Assembly (NCBI RefSeq): GCF_030323145.1
Contig: NZ_CP100470.1
Span: 434,001-498,000 of the forward strand
Source: Mesorhizobium sp. C432A
GTDB taxonomy: Bacteria; Pseudomonadota; Alphaproteobacteria; Rhizobiales; Rhizobiaceae
DNA length: 64,000 nucleotides
Reading direction: 5' to 3'
The translations under genes and the position numbers were made by a program. Below the pieces are notes generated by a model. The model made no database searches and was not told where the DNA came from. It saw nothing but the letters and a program-made list of their open reading frames with translations. Below are positions 54,862 through 62,463 of the stretch, piece by piece. How positions within the stretch are numbered: position 1 is the first letter of the stretch; each line of letters starts with the position of its first letter.

Positions 54862-56853
54862 GTGGCGAAAGCAACAAAGACAACGGCCCCGGCGAAAGCA
54901 AAAGCGGCGAAAGCTTCAAAACCGGCCGCCGCTGCCGCCAAGTCGAAAGCGCCACCGGCCAAAGCCACTCCCGCCGTCAAGCCAACGGCAATCTCGACGC
55001 CGGCGAAGGCAAGCGCCAAGCCGGCGGCGAAACCCGCGGTCAACCGCGCTGCGAAGACAGCACCCGCTGCAAAGCCCGCCCAGCCGCCAGCCGCCAAGAC
55101 AGCCGCGGCGAAGCCCGCCTCGAAGCCGTCGCCGGGCGCGGCCAAAAAACTGCCGAATACGCTGACGGCGCTTGCCGCGGGCTTGCCGGAAAAGCCATGG
55201 CTAAAAAGCTATTCGAAAGTCGTGCCGGCGGAGATCGGCGCCCTGCCCTACAGTTCGATCGGCGACTTCCTCGTCGGCGCCTGCAAGCAGTTTTCCGGCC
55301 AGCCGGCATACGTCTGCATGGGCAAGTCGATCTCCTATGCCGAACTCGAGCGGCAATCGGCCGCCTTCGGCGCCTATTTGCAATCGAAGGGCCTGCAGAA
55401 GGGTGCACGCGTGGCGCTGATGATGCCGAATGTGCTGCAATATCCGGTGGCGATGATGGCCGTGCTTCGCGCCGGCTATATCGTGGTGAACATCAATCCG
55501 CTCTACACGCCGCGCGAGCTCGAACATCAGCTCAAGGATTCCGGCGCGCAGGCGATCGTCATTCTGGAGAATTTCGCCAGCACCCTGGACGCGGTGATTG
55601 CCAGGACGGCGGTCAAGCATGTGGTGGTCGCGGCGATGGGCGACATGCTCGGCGCCCTCAAGGGCACGATCGTCAACCTCGTCGTGCGCCGGGTGAAGAA
55701 GATGGTGCCGGCCTGGTCGCTGCCCGGCCATGTCAAATTCAATGCGGCGGTGAAAGCCGGCGCCGGCATCGCCTTCAAACCGGCCAAGATGGAGGCCGGC
55801 GACGTCGCCTTCCTGCAATATACCGGCGGAACCACGGGGATTTCCAAAGGTGCTGTGCTGCTGCACTCCAATGTGCTGTCCAATGTCGCGCAGAACACGC
55901 TGTGGCTGCAGGACGCCTATGCGATCAAGCCGAAACCGGCGCATCTCAACTTCATCTGCGCACTGCCGCTCTACCATATCTTCGCGCTGACGGTGAACGC
56001 GCTGATGGGCATGCAGCAGGGCGCCCAGAACGTGCTCGTTCCCAACCCGCGCGACATTCCCGGCTTCGTCAAGGAGCTGCAGAAATACCCGATGCACATT
56101 TTCCCCGGCCTCAACACGCTGTTCAACGCGCTGCTCAACAACGAGGATTTCCGCAAGCTCGACTTCAAGCCGCTGATCATGACGCTGGGTGGTGGCATGG
56201 CGGTGCAGAAGGGGGTTGCCGAGCGCTGGAAGGCGCTGACCGGCAATTCGATCACCGAGGGCTACGGGCTGTCGGAGACCTCGCCGGTGGCCACCGCCAA
56301 TAAGTTCAGCGACAGCAATTTCACCGGCACGATCGGCCTGCCGCTGCCGTCGACCGAGATCGTCATCCGCGACGATGACGGCAACAATCTGCCGCTCGGC
56401 GAAGTCGGCGAGATCTGCATCCGCGGGCCACAAGTCATGGCCGGTTACTGGAACCGGCCGGACGAGACCGCCAAGGTGATGACCAAGGACGGCTTCTTCA
56501 AATCCGGCGACATGGGCTTCATGGACGAGCGCGGCTACACCAAGATCGTCGACCGCAAGAAGGACATGATCCTGGTCTCCGGCTTCAACGTCTATCCCAA
56601 CGAACTCGAGGAAGTCATCGCCCAGCATCCGGGCGTGCTCGAAGTGGCGGCGGTCGGCGTGCCGGACGAGCATTCGGGCGAAGTGCCGAAGCTGTTCATC
56701 GTCAAGAAGGATCCGGCGCTGACCGTCGAGGCACTGACCGCCTATTGCCGCGAGAACCTGACCGGCTACAAGCGACCCAAATACATCGAGTTCCGAACCG
56801 AACTGCCGAAGACGCCGGTGGGCAAGATTTTGCGCCGGGCGCTGCGGGAATAG
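54862..56853 (+). CDS. fadD: Long-chain acyl-CoA synthetase with Ala/Lys/Pro-rich N-terminal tail
   Basis: A 663-residue AMP-forming fatty acid:CoA ligase. The AMP-binding motif is YTGGTTGISKGA, followed by GYGLSETSP and the hinge-containing MILVSGFNVYPNELEEV. The adenylation lysine is probably in LPKTPVGKILRR. Residues 1-95 are a repetitive tail rich in Ala, Lys and Pro, resembling histone H1-like tails; the usual FadD homology starts around residue 105. The GTG start at 54862 is supported by the strong ribosome site GGAGGGAGG 6 bases upstream, so the tail is probably translated. A methyltransferase gene follows 28 bp later. Confidence 0.9.
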   Translation: MAKATKTTAPAKAKAAKASKPAAAAAKSKAPPAKATPAVKPTAISTPAKASAKPAAKPAVNRAAKTAPAAKPAQPPAAKTAAAKPASKPSPGAAKKLPNTLTALAAGLPEKPWLKSYSKVVPAEIGALPYSSIGDFLVGACKQFSGQPAYVCMGKSISYAELERQSAAFGAYLQSKGLQKGARVALMMPNVLQYPVAMMAVLRAGYIVVNINPLYTPRELEHQLKDSGAQAIVILENFASTLDAVIARTAVKHVVVAAMGDMLGALKGTIVNLVVRRVKKMVPAWSLPGHVKFNAAVKAGAGIAFKPAKMEAGDVAFLQYTGGTTGISKGAVLLHSNVLSNVAQNTLWLQDAYAIKPKPAHLNFICALPLYHIFALTVNALMGMQQGAQNVLVPNPRDIPGFVKELQKYPMHIFPGLNTLFNALLNNEDFRKLDFKPLIMTLGGGMAVQKGVAERWKALTGNSITEGYGLSETSPVATANKFSDSNFTGTIGLPLPSTEIVIRDDDGNNLPLGEVGEICIRGPQVMAGYWNRPDETAKVMTKDGFFKSGDMGFMDERGYTKIVDRKKDMILVSGFNVYPNELEEVIAQHPGVLEVAAVGVPDEHSGEVPKLFIVKKDPALTVEALTAYCRENLTGYKRPKYIEFRTELPKTPVGKILRRALRE

Positions 56854-56881
56854 TTTGAACGGCGAGCCAAGCGACGGCGGG

Positions 56882-57589
56882 ATGGCGGACGATAGTCGGC
56901 GTCCCGATGCAGTAGTGTTCATCAAGGCGAACCTGCGGCTTGCGCCCGTACCCGCCCTTCGTGAAATCCAGCTCTATACGGCTCATCCTGGCAGCGGCCT
57001 GAGGCGGCTTGTCGAGTGGCGAGCTTATGGACCGGAAGACGGCAGCCAAACCGAGCAGCACGAAGCTGAGCCACCGCCGCCCTACTGGGCCTATCCATGG
57101 GCCGGCGGCGCGGTGCTTGCGCGCTATATACTCGACCATCCGCAAAGCGTAGCCGGCCGACGCGTGCTCGATCTCGGCGCCGGCTCCGGCCTCGTCGGCA
57201 TCGCCGCCGCCAAGGCCGGCGCCAGCGCGGTGATCGCCGCCGAAATCGACCGCAACGGCGTTGCCGCCATCGGCCTCAACGCCTCAGCCAATGGTGTCGA
57301 GATCACCATTGTCGACCAGGACATCACCACAGGCCCGCCGCCAGCGGTCGATCTCGTGCTTGCCGGCGACGTGTTCTACGGCCGCGAGGTTGCTCTGCGG
57401 GTGATCCCGTTCCTCGACCGCTGCCTGGCAGCCGGCATCGAGGTGCTGGTCGGCGATCCCCGCCGCGCCGATCTGCCGCTGTCGCGGCTACGATTGCTCG
57501 CCGAATATCAGGTGCCGGATTTCGGCGACGCAAAAGGTGATGTGACCAAGCCGAGCGGTGTGTTTTGGTTCGAGCCGGAAGATTGCTAG
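56882..57589 (+). CDS. ETF-beta lysine methyltransferase-like protein (METTL20 family)
   Basis: A 235-residue seven-strand methyltransferase. PPPPYWAYPWAGGAVLARYI corresponds to the YWA-W-GG motif of METTL20-type enzymes; motif I is VLDLGAGSGLVGIAAA; and GDVFY is the DxxY signature of the MTF16 lysine methyltransferase group. A homologue in Agrobacterium methylates the beta subunit of electron transfer flavoprotein. The ATG at 56882 was chosen; a TTG nine codons upstream is possible. Its place behind an acyl-CoA synthetase fits a link with fatty acid oxidation. Confidence 0.85.
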   Translation: MADDSRRPDAVVFIKANLRLAPVPALREIQLYTAHPGSGLRRLVEWRAYGPEDGSQTEQHEAEPPPPYWAYPWAGGAVLARYILDHPQSVAGRRVLDLGAGSGLVGIAAAKAGASAVIAAEIDRNGVAAIGLNASANGVEITIVDQDITTGPPPAVDLVLAGDVFYGREVALRVIPFLDRCLAAGIEVLVGDPRRADLPLSRLRLLAEYQVPDFGDAKGDVTKPSGVFWFEPEDC

Positions 57590-57697
57590 CGCGACGCGGC
57601 AAAGCCCAGTCGCTCTGAATGGCCGGATTCTACTCATTGTGGACAAACCTCAAGGGGCAGAAAATAGATTGGATTAGCCGTTGATAGGAGAAGTCGA

Positions 57698-57853
57698 ATG
57701 GCGTGGATTAAAGTTGTTCAACGTATCGGCTTCATAGTTTGCCCAAAGTGCGAAAATCGCGGCTTCGAGCTTCAGCCTGGCGAAGACATCGATAACGCAA
57801 GCGCCAAGATCAGGTGCGGCAAATGCGGGTACGTTTGCTCTGCTGATGAGTAG
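57698..57853 (+). CDS. 51-residue zinc-ribbon protein
   Basis: A short frame from an ATG with AGGAG about 7 bases upstream. The protein has two CxxC pairs: CPKC near residues 15-18 and CGKC near 40-43, plus a further Cys at 47. The pattern suggests a zinc ribbon. No homologous family can be named by eye. It is conserved enough in composition to look coding, and it lies alone between two operons. Confidence 0.7.
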   Translation: MAWIKVVQRIGFIVCPKCENRGFELQPGEDIDNASAKIRCGKCGYVCSADE

Positions 57854-57964
57854 CCCACTGTGTCCGAAAACAAACCAGAAGCTCCATAGTTTCATGGCTG
57901 CTTCCCCCAACTCGGCCATTGGCGGGGAAATCCCGAGCCGAATTGAGTTTGCCCCAAGCCCCCG

Positions 57965-58696
57965 TCAGACCGTCTCCTTGACCCGCGCCGAGAGAAAGTC
58001 TGGCAAATCGGCGACCGAATCCAAAACGACATCGGCGATCGCTGACAGCGATTCACGCGTGCCGGTGCCGGAGAGCACGCCGACCGCCAGGCCGCAGCCG
58101 CCGGCACGCGCCATCTCCAGGTCGTGGCGGTTGTCGCCGACCATGGCGATCTCTGACGGCCTCAGCCCGGTCAGGTCGCAAAAGGCGACGATCGTGTCCG
58201 GCGCCGGTTTCGGATTGGCGACCGCGTCATAGCCATAGGCCGCGGTGAACAGCTGCGCGACGCCAAGCGTGACCATGGTCTTTTCCGCACCGGCAGTCGA
58301 ATCATTGGTGGCGACGCCGAGCCGGTAGGATCGCTTGTGCAGAGCCGTCAGCGCCGCGACGATGCCGGGCAAGGCCACCGCCATCGATGAGCCTTGCACC
58401 GAGGTGATCTCGTTGAAGCGGGCGACGGCCAGCATCTGGTCCTCGTCGGACAGGCGCGGGAACCACAGTTCGACGACATCCATATTGGTGCCCGAGGCGA
58501 AGATGGAATCCGGCTTGAAGCGCTTGGCGACAAAATCGAAGCCCGCCGCTGAAAGCAGCCTGTCGGCTTTCCAGCGATCGCCCTCGGCAGCATCCATGGC
58601 CATGAAATCGGCGATGCCGAGCCAGGTCGCGTTGAAATCGACAAGCGTGCCGTCCTTGTCGAACAAGATGCCCTTGATGTCGGCCGGATTTTTCAT
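57965..58696 (-). CDS. HAD family phosphatase (phosphoglycolate phosphatase-like)
   Basis: A 243-residue haloacid dehalogenase hydrolase. Motif I is [13 protein letters not shown] (nucleophile Asp and the +2 Asp), motif [11 protein letters not shown], motif [12 protein letters not shown] and motif [14 protein letters not shown]. Substrate is uncertain; phosphoglycolate or a similar sugar phosphate is likely. The ATG at 58696 overlaps the pgi stop (ATGA), so it is probably expressed from the pgi transcript. Confidence 0.9.
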   Translation of the reverse strand: MKNPADIKGILFDKDGTLVDFNATWLGIADFMAMDAAEGDRWKADRLLSAAGFDFVAKRFKPDSIFASGTNMDVVELWFPRLSDEDQMLAVARFNEITSVQGSSMAVALPGIVAALTALHKRSYRLGVATNDSTAGAEKTMVTLGVAQLFTAAYGYDAVANPKPAPDTIVAFCDLTGLRPSEIAMVGDNRHDLEMARAGGCGLAVGVLSGTGTRESLSAIADVVLDSVADLPDFLSARVKETV

Positions 58697-60360
58697 TGAG
58701 CCCCCCGCAGTTGCTGGATGCGCGCCACCAGCCCGGCCGTCGATGCGTCGCGCTTGGCGGCGCTCTCCTTGCCTTCCACGACTGGCAACAGGCCGGTCGC
58801 CAGCTCCTTGCCGAGCTCGACGCCCCATTGGTCGAAGGAATTGATGTTGAACAGAGTGCCTTCGACGAAGACGCGGTGCTCGTAAAGCGCGATCAGCCGG
58901 CCGAAGGTGCGCGGGTCGAGCTTGCGGTAGAGGATCGTCACCGAGGGGCGGTTGCCGGAGAAGACGCGGTGCGGGGCTATTCTGTCGACATCGGCCGGCT
59001 TCATGCCCTTGGCCAGCATCTGCGCGCGAGCCTCGTCCAGCGTGCGGCCCTTCATCAACGCTTCCGATTGGGCCAGGCAATTGGCAAGCAGTAGATCGTG
59101 CTGGTGCTTCAGATCCGGCTCATGGCCGACGGCAGCGGCAAGGAACTCGACCGGGATGGAATCGGTGCCCTGGTGCAGCAGCTGGAAGAAGGCGTGCTGG
59201 CCATTGGTGCCGGGCTCGCCCCAGACCAGCGGTCCGGTCGGCGTCGTCACCGGCGTGCCGTCGAGGGTGACGCCCTTGCCGTTCGATTCCATGTCGAGCT
59301 GCTGCAGATAGGCCGGCAGCCTGGAAAGGCGCTGGTCATAAGGGATGACCGCACGCGCCGGATAACCGCAGATCACGCGATGCCACCAGCCGACCAGCCC
59401 CAGCAGCGCCGGCAGGTTCTTCTGCAGGGGTGCGGTGCGGAAGTGCTCGTCCATCTCATGCGCGCCATCGAGGAAGGCGCGGAAGTTGCGCGGGCCGATG
59501 GCGATCATCACCGGCAGGCCGATGGCGCCCCACAGCGAATAGCGGCCGCCGACCCAGTCCCAGAAGCCGAACACGCGATCCGCTTCGATGCCGAACTTGG
59601 AAACCAGGTCGAGCGCGGTCGAGACGGCGGCGAAATGCTTGCCGACAGCTTCCTTGCCGAGCGCCTTCTGCACCCATTCGCGCGCCGTCTCGGCATTGGT
59701 CATCGTCTCGACCGTGGTGAAGGTCTTCGAGGCGATGATGAACAGGGTGGTTTCGGCCGACAGGCCCTTCAGCGTGTCGTGGATATGGGCGCCGTCGATG
59801 TTGGAGACGTAGTGCGCGCGCGGGCCGTCGTGATAGGGCGCCAGCGCCAGCGTCGCCATGGCCGGGCCGAGATCGGAGCCGCCAATGCCGATGTTGACAA
59901 TGTCGGTGATTTTCTTGCCGGTGGCGCCGGCGGCCTTGCCGGAGCGAATGGCGTCGGCGAAAGCGCCCATGGCGTCGAGCACGGACAGCACATCCGCCTT
60001 GACGTCCTGGCCATCGACGGTGACGCCCTTGCCCGAGAGGTTGCGCAGCGCCGTGTGCAGCACGGCGCGGTCTTCGGTGATGTTGATTTTCTTGCCGGAA
60101 AACATTGCGGCGCGGCGACCTTCGAGATCGGCGGCGGCGGCGAGCTTCTCGAGCAGTTCCATCGTGCCCTGGTCGACCGCGCATTTCGACCAGTCGAGCA
60201 AAAGGTCGCCGTCGCTGGCCGAGAACGTCTCGAAGCGCTTGGGGTCGGCGGCAAAAGCCTCGCGCATCGTACCCGATGCCGCCGCGCGCGCAGCACGCAA
60301 GGCGACAAGCTGTTTGTCGAAGGAGGAATGATCCACTTTCGGCTCCTGATCGTTTTTCAC
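58693..60360 (-). CDS. pgi: Glucose-6-phosphate isomerase
   Basis: A 555-residue Pgi that interconverts glucose-6-phosphate and fructose-6-phosphate. Motifs include [33 protein letters not shown] (signature 1 area), [14 protein letters not shown] and [20 protein letters not shown], plus the C-terminal [14 protein letters not shown] (signature 2). Complete and intact. It is followed by the HAD phosphatase gene with a four-base overlap. Confidence 0.97.
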   Translation of the reverse strand: MKNDQEPKVDHSSFDKQLVALRAARAAASGTMREAFAADPKRFETFSASDGDLLLDWSKCAVDQGTMELLEKLAAAADLEGRRAAMFSGKKINITEDRAVLHTALRNLSGKGVTVDGQDVKADVLSVLDAMGAFADAIRSGKAAGATGKKITDIVNIGIGGSDLGPAMATLALAPYHDGPRAHYVSNIDGAHIHDTLKGLSAETTLFIIASKTFTTVETMTNAETAREWVQKALGKEAVGKHFAAVSTALDLVSKFGIEADRVFGFWDWVGGRYSLWGAIGLPVMIAIGPRNFRAFLDGAHEMDEHFRTAPLQKNLPALLGLVGWWHRVICGYPARAVIPYDQRLSRLPAYLQQLDMESNGKGVTLDGTPVTTPTGPLVWGEPGTNGQHAFFQLLHQGTDSIPVEFLAAAVGHEPDLKHQHDLLLANCLAQSEALMKGRTLDEARAQMLAKGMKPADVDRIAPHRVFSGNRPSVTILYRKLDPRTFGRLIALYEHRVFVEGTLFNINSFDQWGVELGKELATGLLPVVEGKESAAKRDASTAGLVARIQQLRGAQ

Positions 60361-60483
60361 GACATCTTATCAGACCGGATGTTTCCGGCGCGTGTCGTCG
60401 CGCTGATCTTATTGAGCCGAATTCCGCATGTTTCAATGCGTGGGGATGACGCAGTGCAGCATAGTGCGATGTGATGGAGCTAT

Positions 60484-60643
60484 GACGCTGCGCGCCGCGC
60501 TGGATGATTTGATGGGAGTAGCGACGACGCTGCGCGTCGCGCTGGGGATAATGAGGCGCGACGACGCTTCGCATCGCGCGGGCGTCCGCGCTGCGGGATG
60601 ACGCAAGCGTCACCCGGGGATGAGACGACGCTGCGCGTCGCGC
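60484..60643. repeat. Four copies of a GACGCTGCGCGTCGCGC-like repeat
   Basis: Copies start near 60484, 60526, 60563 and 60627; the third is diverged (CTTCGCATCGCGC). Each is itself partly palindromic (GACGCTGCGCGTC). Spacings are 42, 37 and 64 bases, too irregular for an array of spacers. The rest of the 403-bp interval 60361-60763 shows no gene; it should hold the promoters of pgi and the MocR gene. Confidence 0.75.
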
Positions 60644-60763
60644 ATAGATCACTGGCATAAATCCCAGCGATCAGAAAAATTGATTGGCGCAACCCCTTGT
60701 GCCACGGTTACCTTCCGCTGGTCCAGCCAAGCAAAAAAGACTGGCCATCGAGGAACACCTTCC

Positions 60764-62257
60764 ATGCCACAGCGTAACGACACGGCCATATGGTCCGGCC
60801 TGTTCCGGATTTCGGCGGAATCGGGCCAGACCCTGCAGGCGCAGATCCGTCAGGCGATCGTCGCCGCCATTCTCGACCGGCAGATCGCCGCTTCGATGCC
60901 GCTTCCGTCCTGCCGCATCCTGGCTGAAAAACTCGGCGTCGCGCGCGGCACTGTGGTGCTGGCGTTCCAGCAATTGGTCGACCAAGGTTTCCTGGTGGCG
61001 CGCGAACGGCGCGGCCATTTCGTCAATCCGGATGTGCTGGCCACCCCCGCCAAGCCGCACCAGAAGGCGCCCGACCAGCAGAACGAGATCGACTGGAAGG
61101 CACGCCGGCAGATCGCCGCCAGCGACATGCCGCCACCGGCCAAGCACGACAACTGGATCAAGTCCTCCTACCCCTTCGTCTACGGCCAGTTCGACCCGGC
61201 GCTGTTCCCGACAGCCGAATGGCGTGAGTGCAACCGCATGGCGCTGGCCGTGCTCGAAATCCGCAACTGGGCCTCCGACATGGTCGATCGTGACGATCCG
61301 CTCTTGATCGAGCAGATCCAGGCGCGGCTGTTGCCGCGGCGCGGCATCTTCGCCAATCCGGACGAGATCATCGTCACGCTGGGCGCCCAGAACGCGCTCT
61401 ATATGCTGGCGACACTGCTGATGACAAAGGGCTCCAAGGTCGCGATGGAAGACCCGGGATACCCCGACGCGCGCTCGATCTTCCGCTTGGCAGGCGCCGA
61501 AATCCAGCCGGTTCCGGTCGATCAGTCCGGCATCGTCACCTCGTCCATTCCCAACGATTCCGGCTTTGTCTTCGTCACCCCCAGCCACCACTGCCCGACC
61601 ATGGTGCCGCTGTCGGCGGAGCGGCGGCAGGACCTTCTGGCGCGCGCCAACCGCCACAACCAGATCATCATCGAGGACGGCTATGACAGCCAGCTTCTCG
61701 ACGAGGCGCCGCAGCAGGCGCTGAAGAGCCTCGATCGCTCGGGTCGCGTCGTCTATGTCGGCTCGATGTCGAAGACGCTGGCTCCGGGCCTGCGGCTTGG
61801 CTACATCGTCGCTTCGGCTGGACTAATCTCCGAGCTCAGGGCGCTGCGCCGCTTCATGCTCAGGCACCCGCCGGCCAACAACCAGCGCGCGGTTGCGCTG
61901 TTCCTGTCGCTCGGCCATCACGAAGCCCTGGTGCGGCGGCTGTCGTCGGCCTTCGACGAGCGGCGCAAGCGTCTGGTCCATGCGATTTCCGCATTCCTGC
62001 CGGAATGGCGCTCGACCGATTCCGCCGGCGGCACATCGCTCTGGCTGGAAGGCCCGCGCGGCACCGATTCACGTGGACTGGCCGAGGCCGCGGCGTCGCG
62101 CAGCGTCATAATCGAGCCCGGCGATCGTTTCTTCGATCGCACCGAAAAGCCGTCGCGTTTCATGCGCTTGGGCATTTCCTCGATCGCATTGCAGCACATC
62201 GAGCCGGGTATTCGCGAGCTCGCGACCGCAGCCAGACGCAGGCCCGCTGCAGCCTGA
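60764..62257 (+). CDS. MocR-type regulator (GntR DNA-binding domain fused to aminotransferase-like domain)
   Basis: A 497-residue protein. Residues ~20-90 form a winged helix of the GntR type (ILAEKLGVARGTVVLAFQQLVDQGFLV). The remainder is an aminotransferase-fold domain with IIIEDGYDSQLL and the PLP-lysine region YVGSMSKTLAPGLRLGY. MocR proteins use pyridoxal phosphate or a derivative to sense a ligand. It sits directly upstream of an MttB-family gene and may regulate it. I chose the ATG at 60764; the longer frame lacks homology. Confidence 0.92.
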   Translation: MPQRNDTAIWSGLFRISAESGQTLQAQIRQAIVAAILDRQIAASMPLPSCRILAEKLGVARGTVVLAFQQLVDQGFLVARERRGHFVNPDVLATPAKPHQKAPDQQNEIDWKARRQIAASDMPPPAKHDNWIKSSYPFVYGQFDPALFPTAEWRECNRMALAVLEIRNWASDMVDRDDPLLIEQIQARLLPRRGIFANPDEIIVTLGAQNALYMLATLLMTKGSKVAMEDPGYPDARSIFRLAGAEIQPVPVDQSGIVTSSIPNDSGFVFVTPSHHCPTMVPLSAERRQDLLARANRHNQIIIEDGYDSQLLDEAPQQALKSLDRSGRVVYVGSMSKTLAPGLRLGYIVASAGLISELRALRRFMLRHPPANNQRAVALFLSLGHHEALVRRLSSAFDERRKRLVHAISAFLPEWRSTDSAGGTSLWLEGPRGTDSRGLAEAAASRSVIIEPGDRFFDRTEKPSRFMRLGISSIALQHIEPGIRELATAARRRPAAA

Positions 62258-62348
62258 TTTGCCTGTGCCGGGGCTTTGAACAGTCCCGGCCCTTGGCATG
62301 ATCACCAACATTCTGCATTAGCTCTCTGGCATACTCGGCTGCGTTGAC

Positions 62349-62367
62349 TGGCCCATAGGCTGGGCCA
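62349..62367. promoter_or_regulatory. Dyad upstream of MttB-family gene
   Basis: TGGCCCA (62349-62355) and TGGGCCA (62361-62367) are perfect inverted arms with 5 bases between, about 100 bp before the methyltransferase start. It could be an operator or a hairpin. A weak hairpin (GCCGGG/CCCGGC) also follows the MocR stop. Confidence 0.35.
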
Positions 62368-62463
62368 ATGGCAACGGCATAGTCGGCTGACAGAGGGACG
62401 AAGCAAGCCGACGGTGGACCAATCACCGCGCCGTGTTTCGCGAGCTAAAGGTGGAGTGCCCCC

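Noticed and set aside
57674..57919. 81-codon minus-strand open frame
   Set aside because: It overlaps the zinc-ribbon frame, which has a ribosome site and a cysteine pattern; the minus frame has neither.
59098..60474. 458-codon plus-strand open frame opposite pgi
   Set aside because: pgi is complete and highly conserved on the minus strand; the opposite frame is a compositional shadow.
60484..60643. Possible CRISPR array
   Set aside because: The repeats differ in sequence and spacing (42, 37, 64 bases), the spacers are not of equal size, and no cas genes are present.
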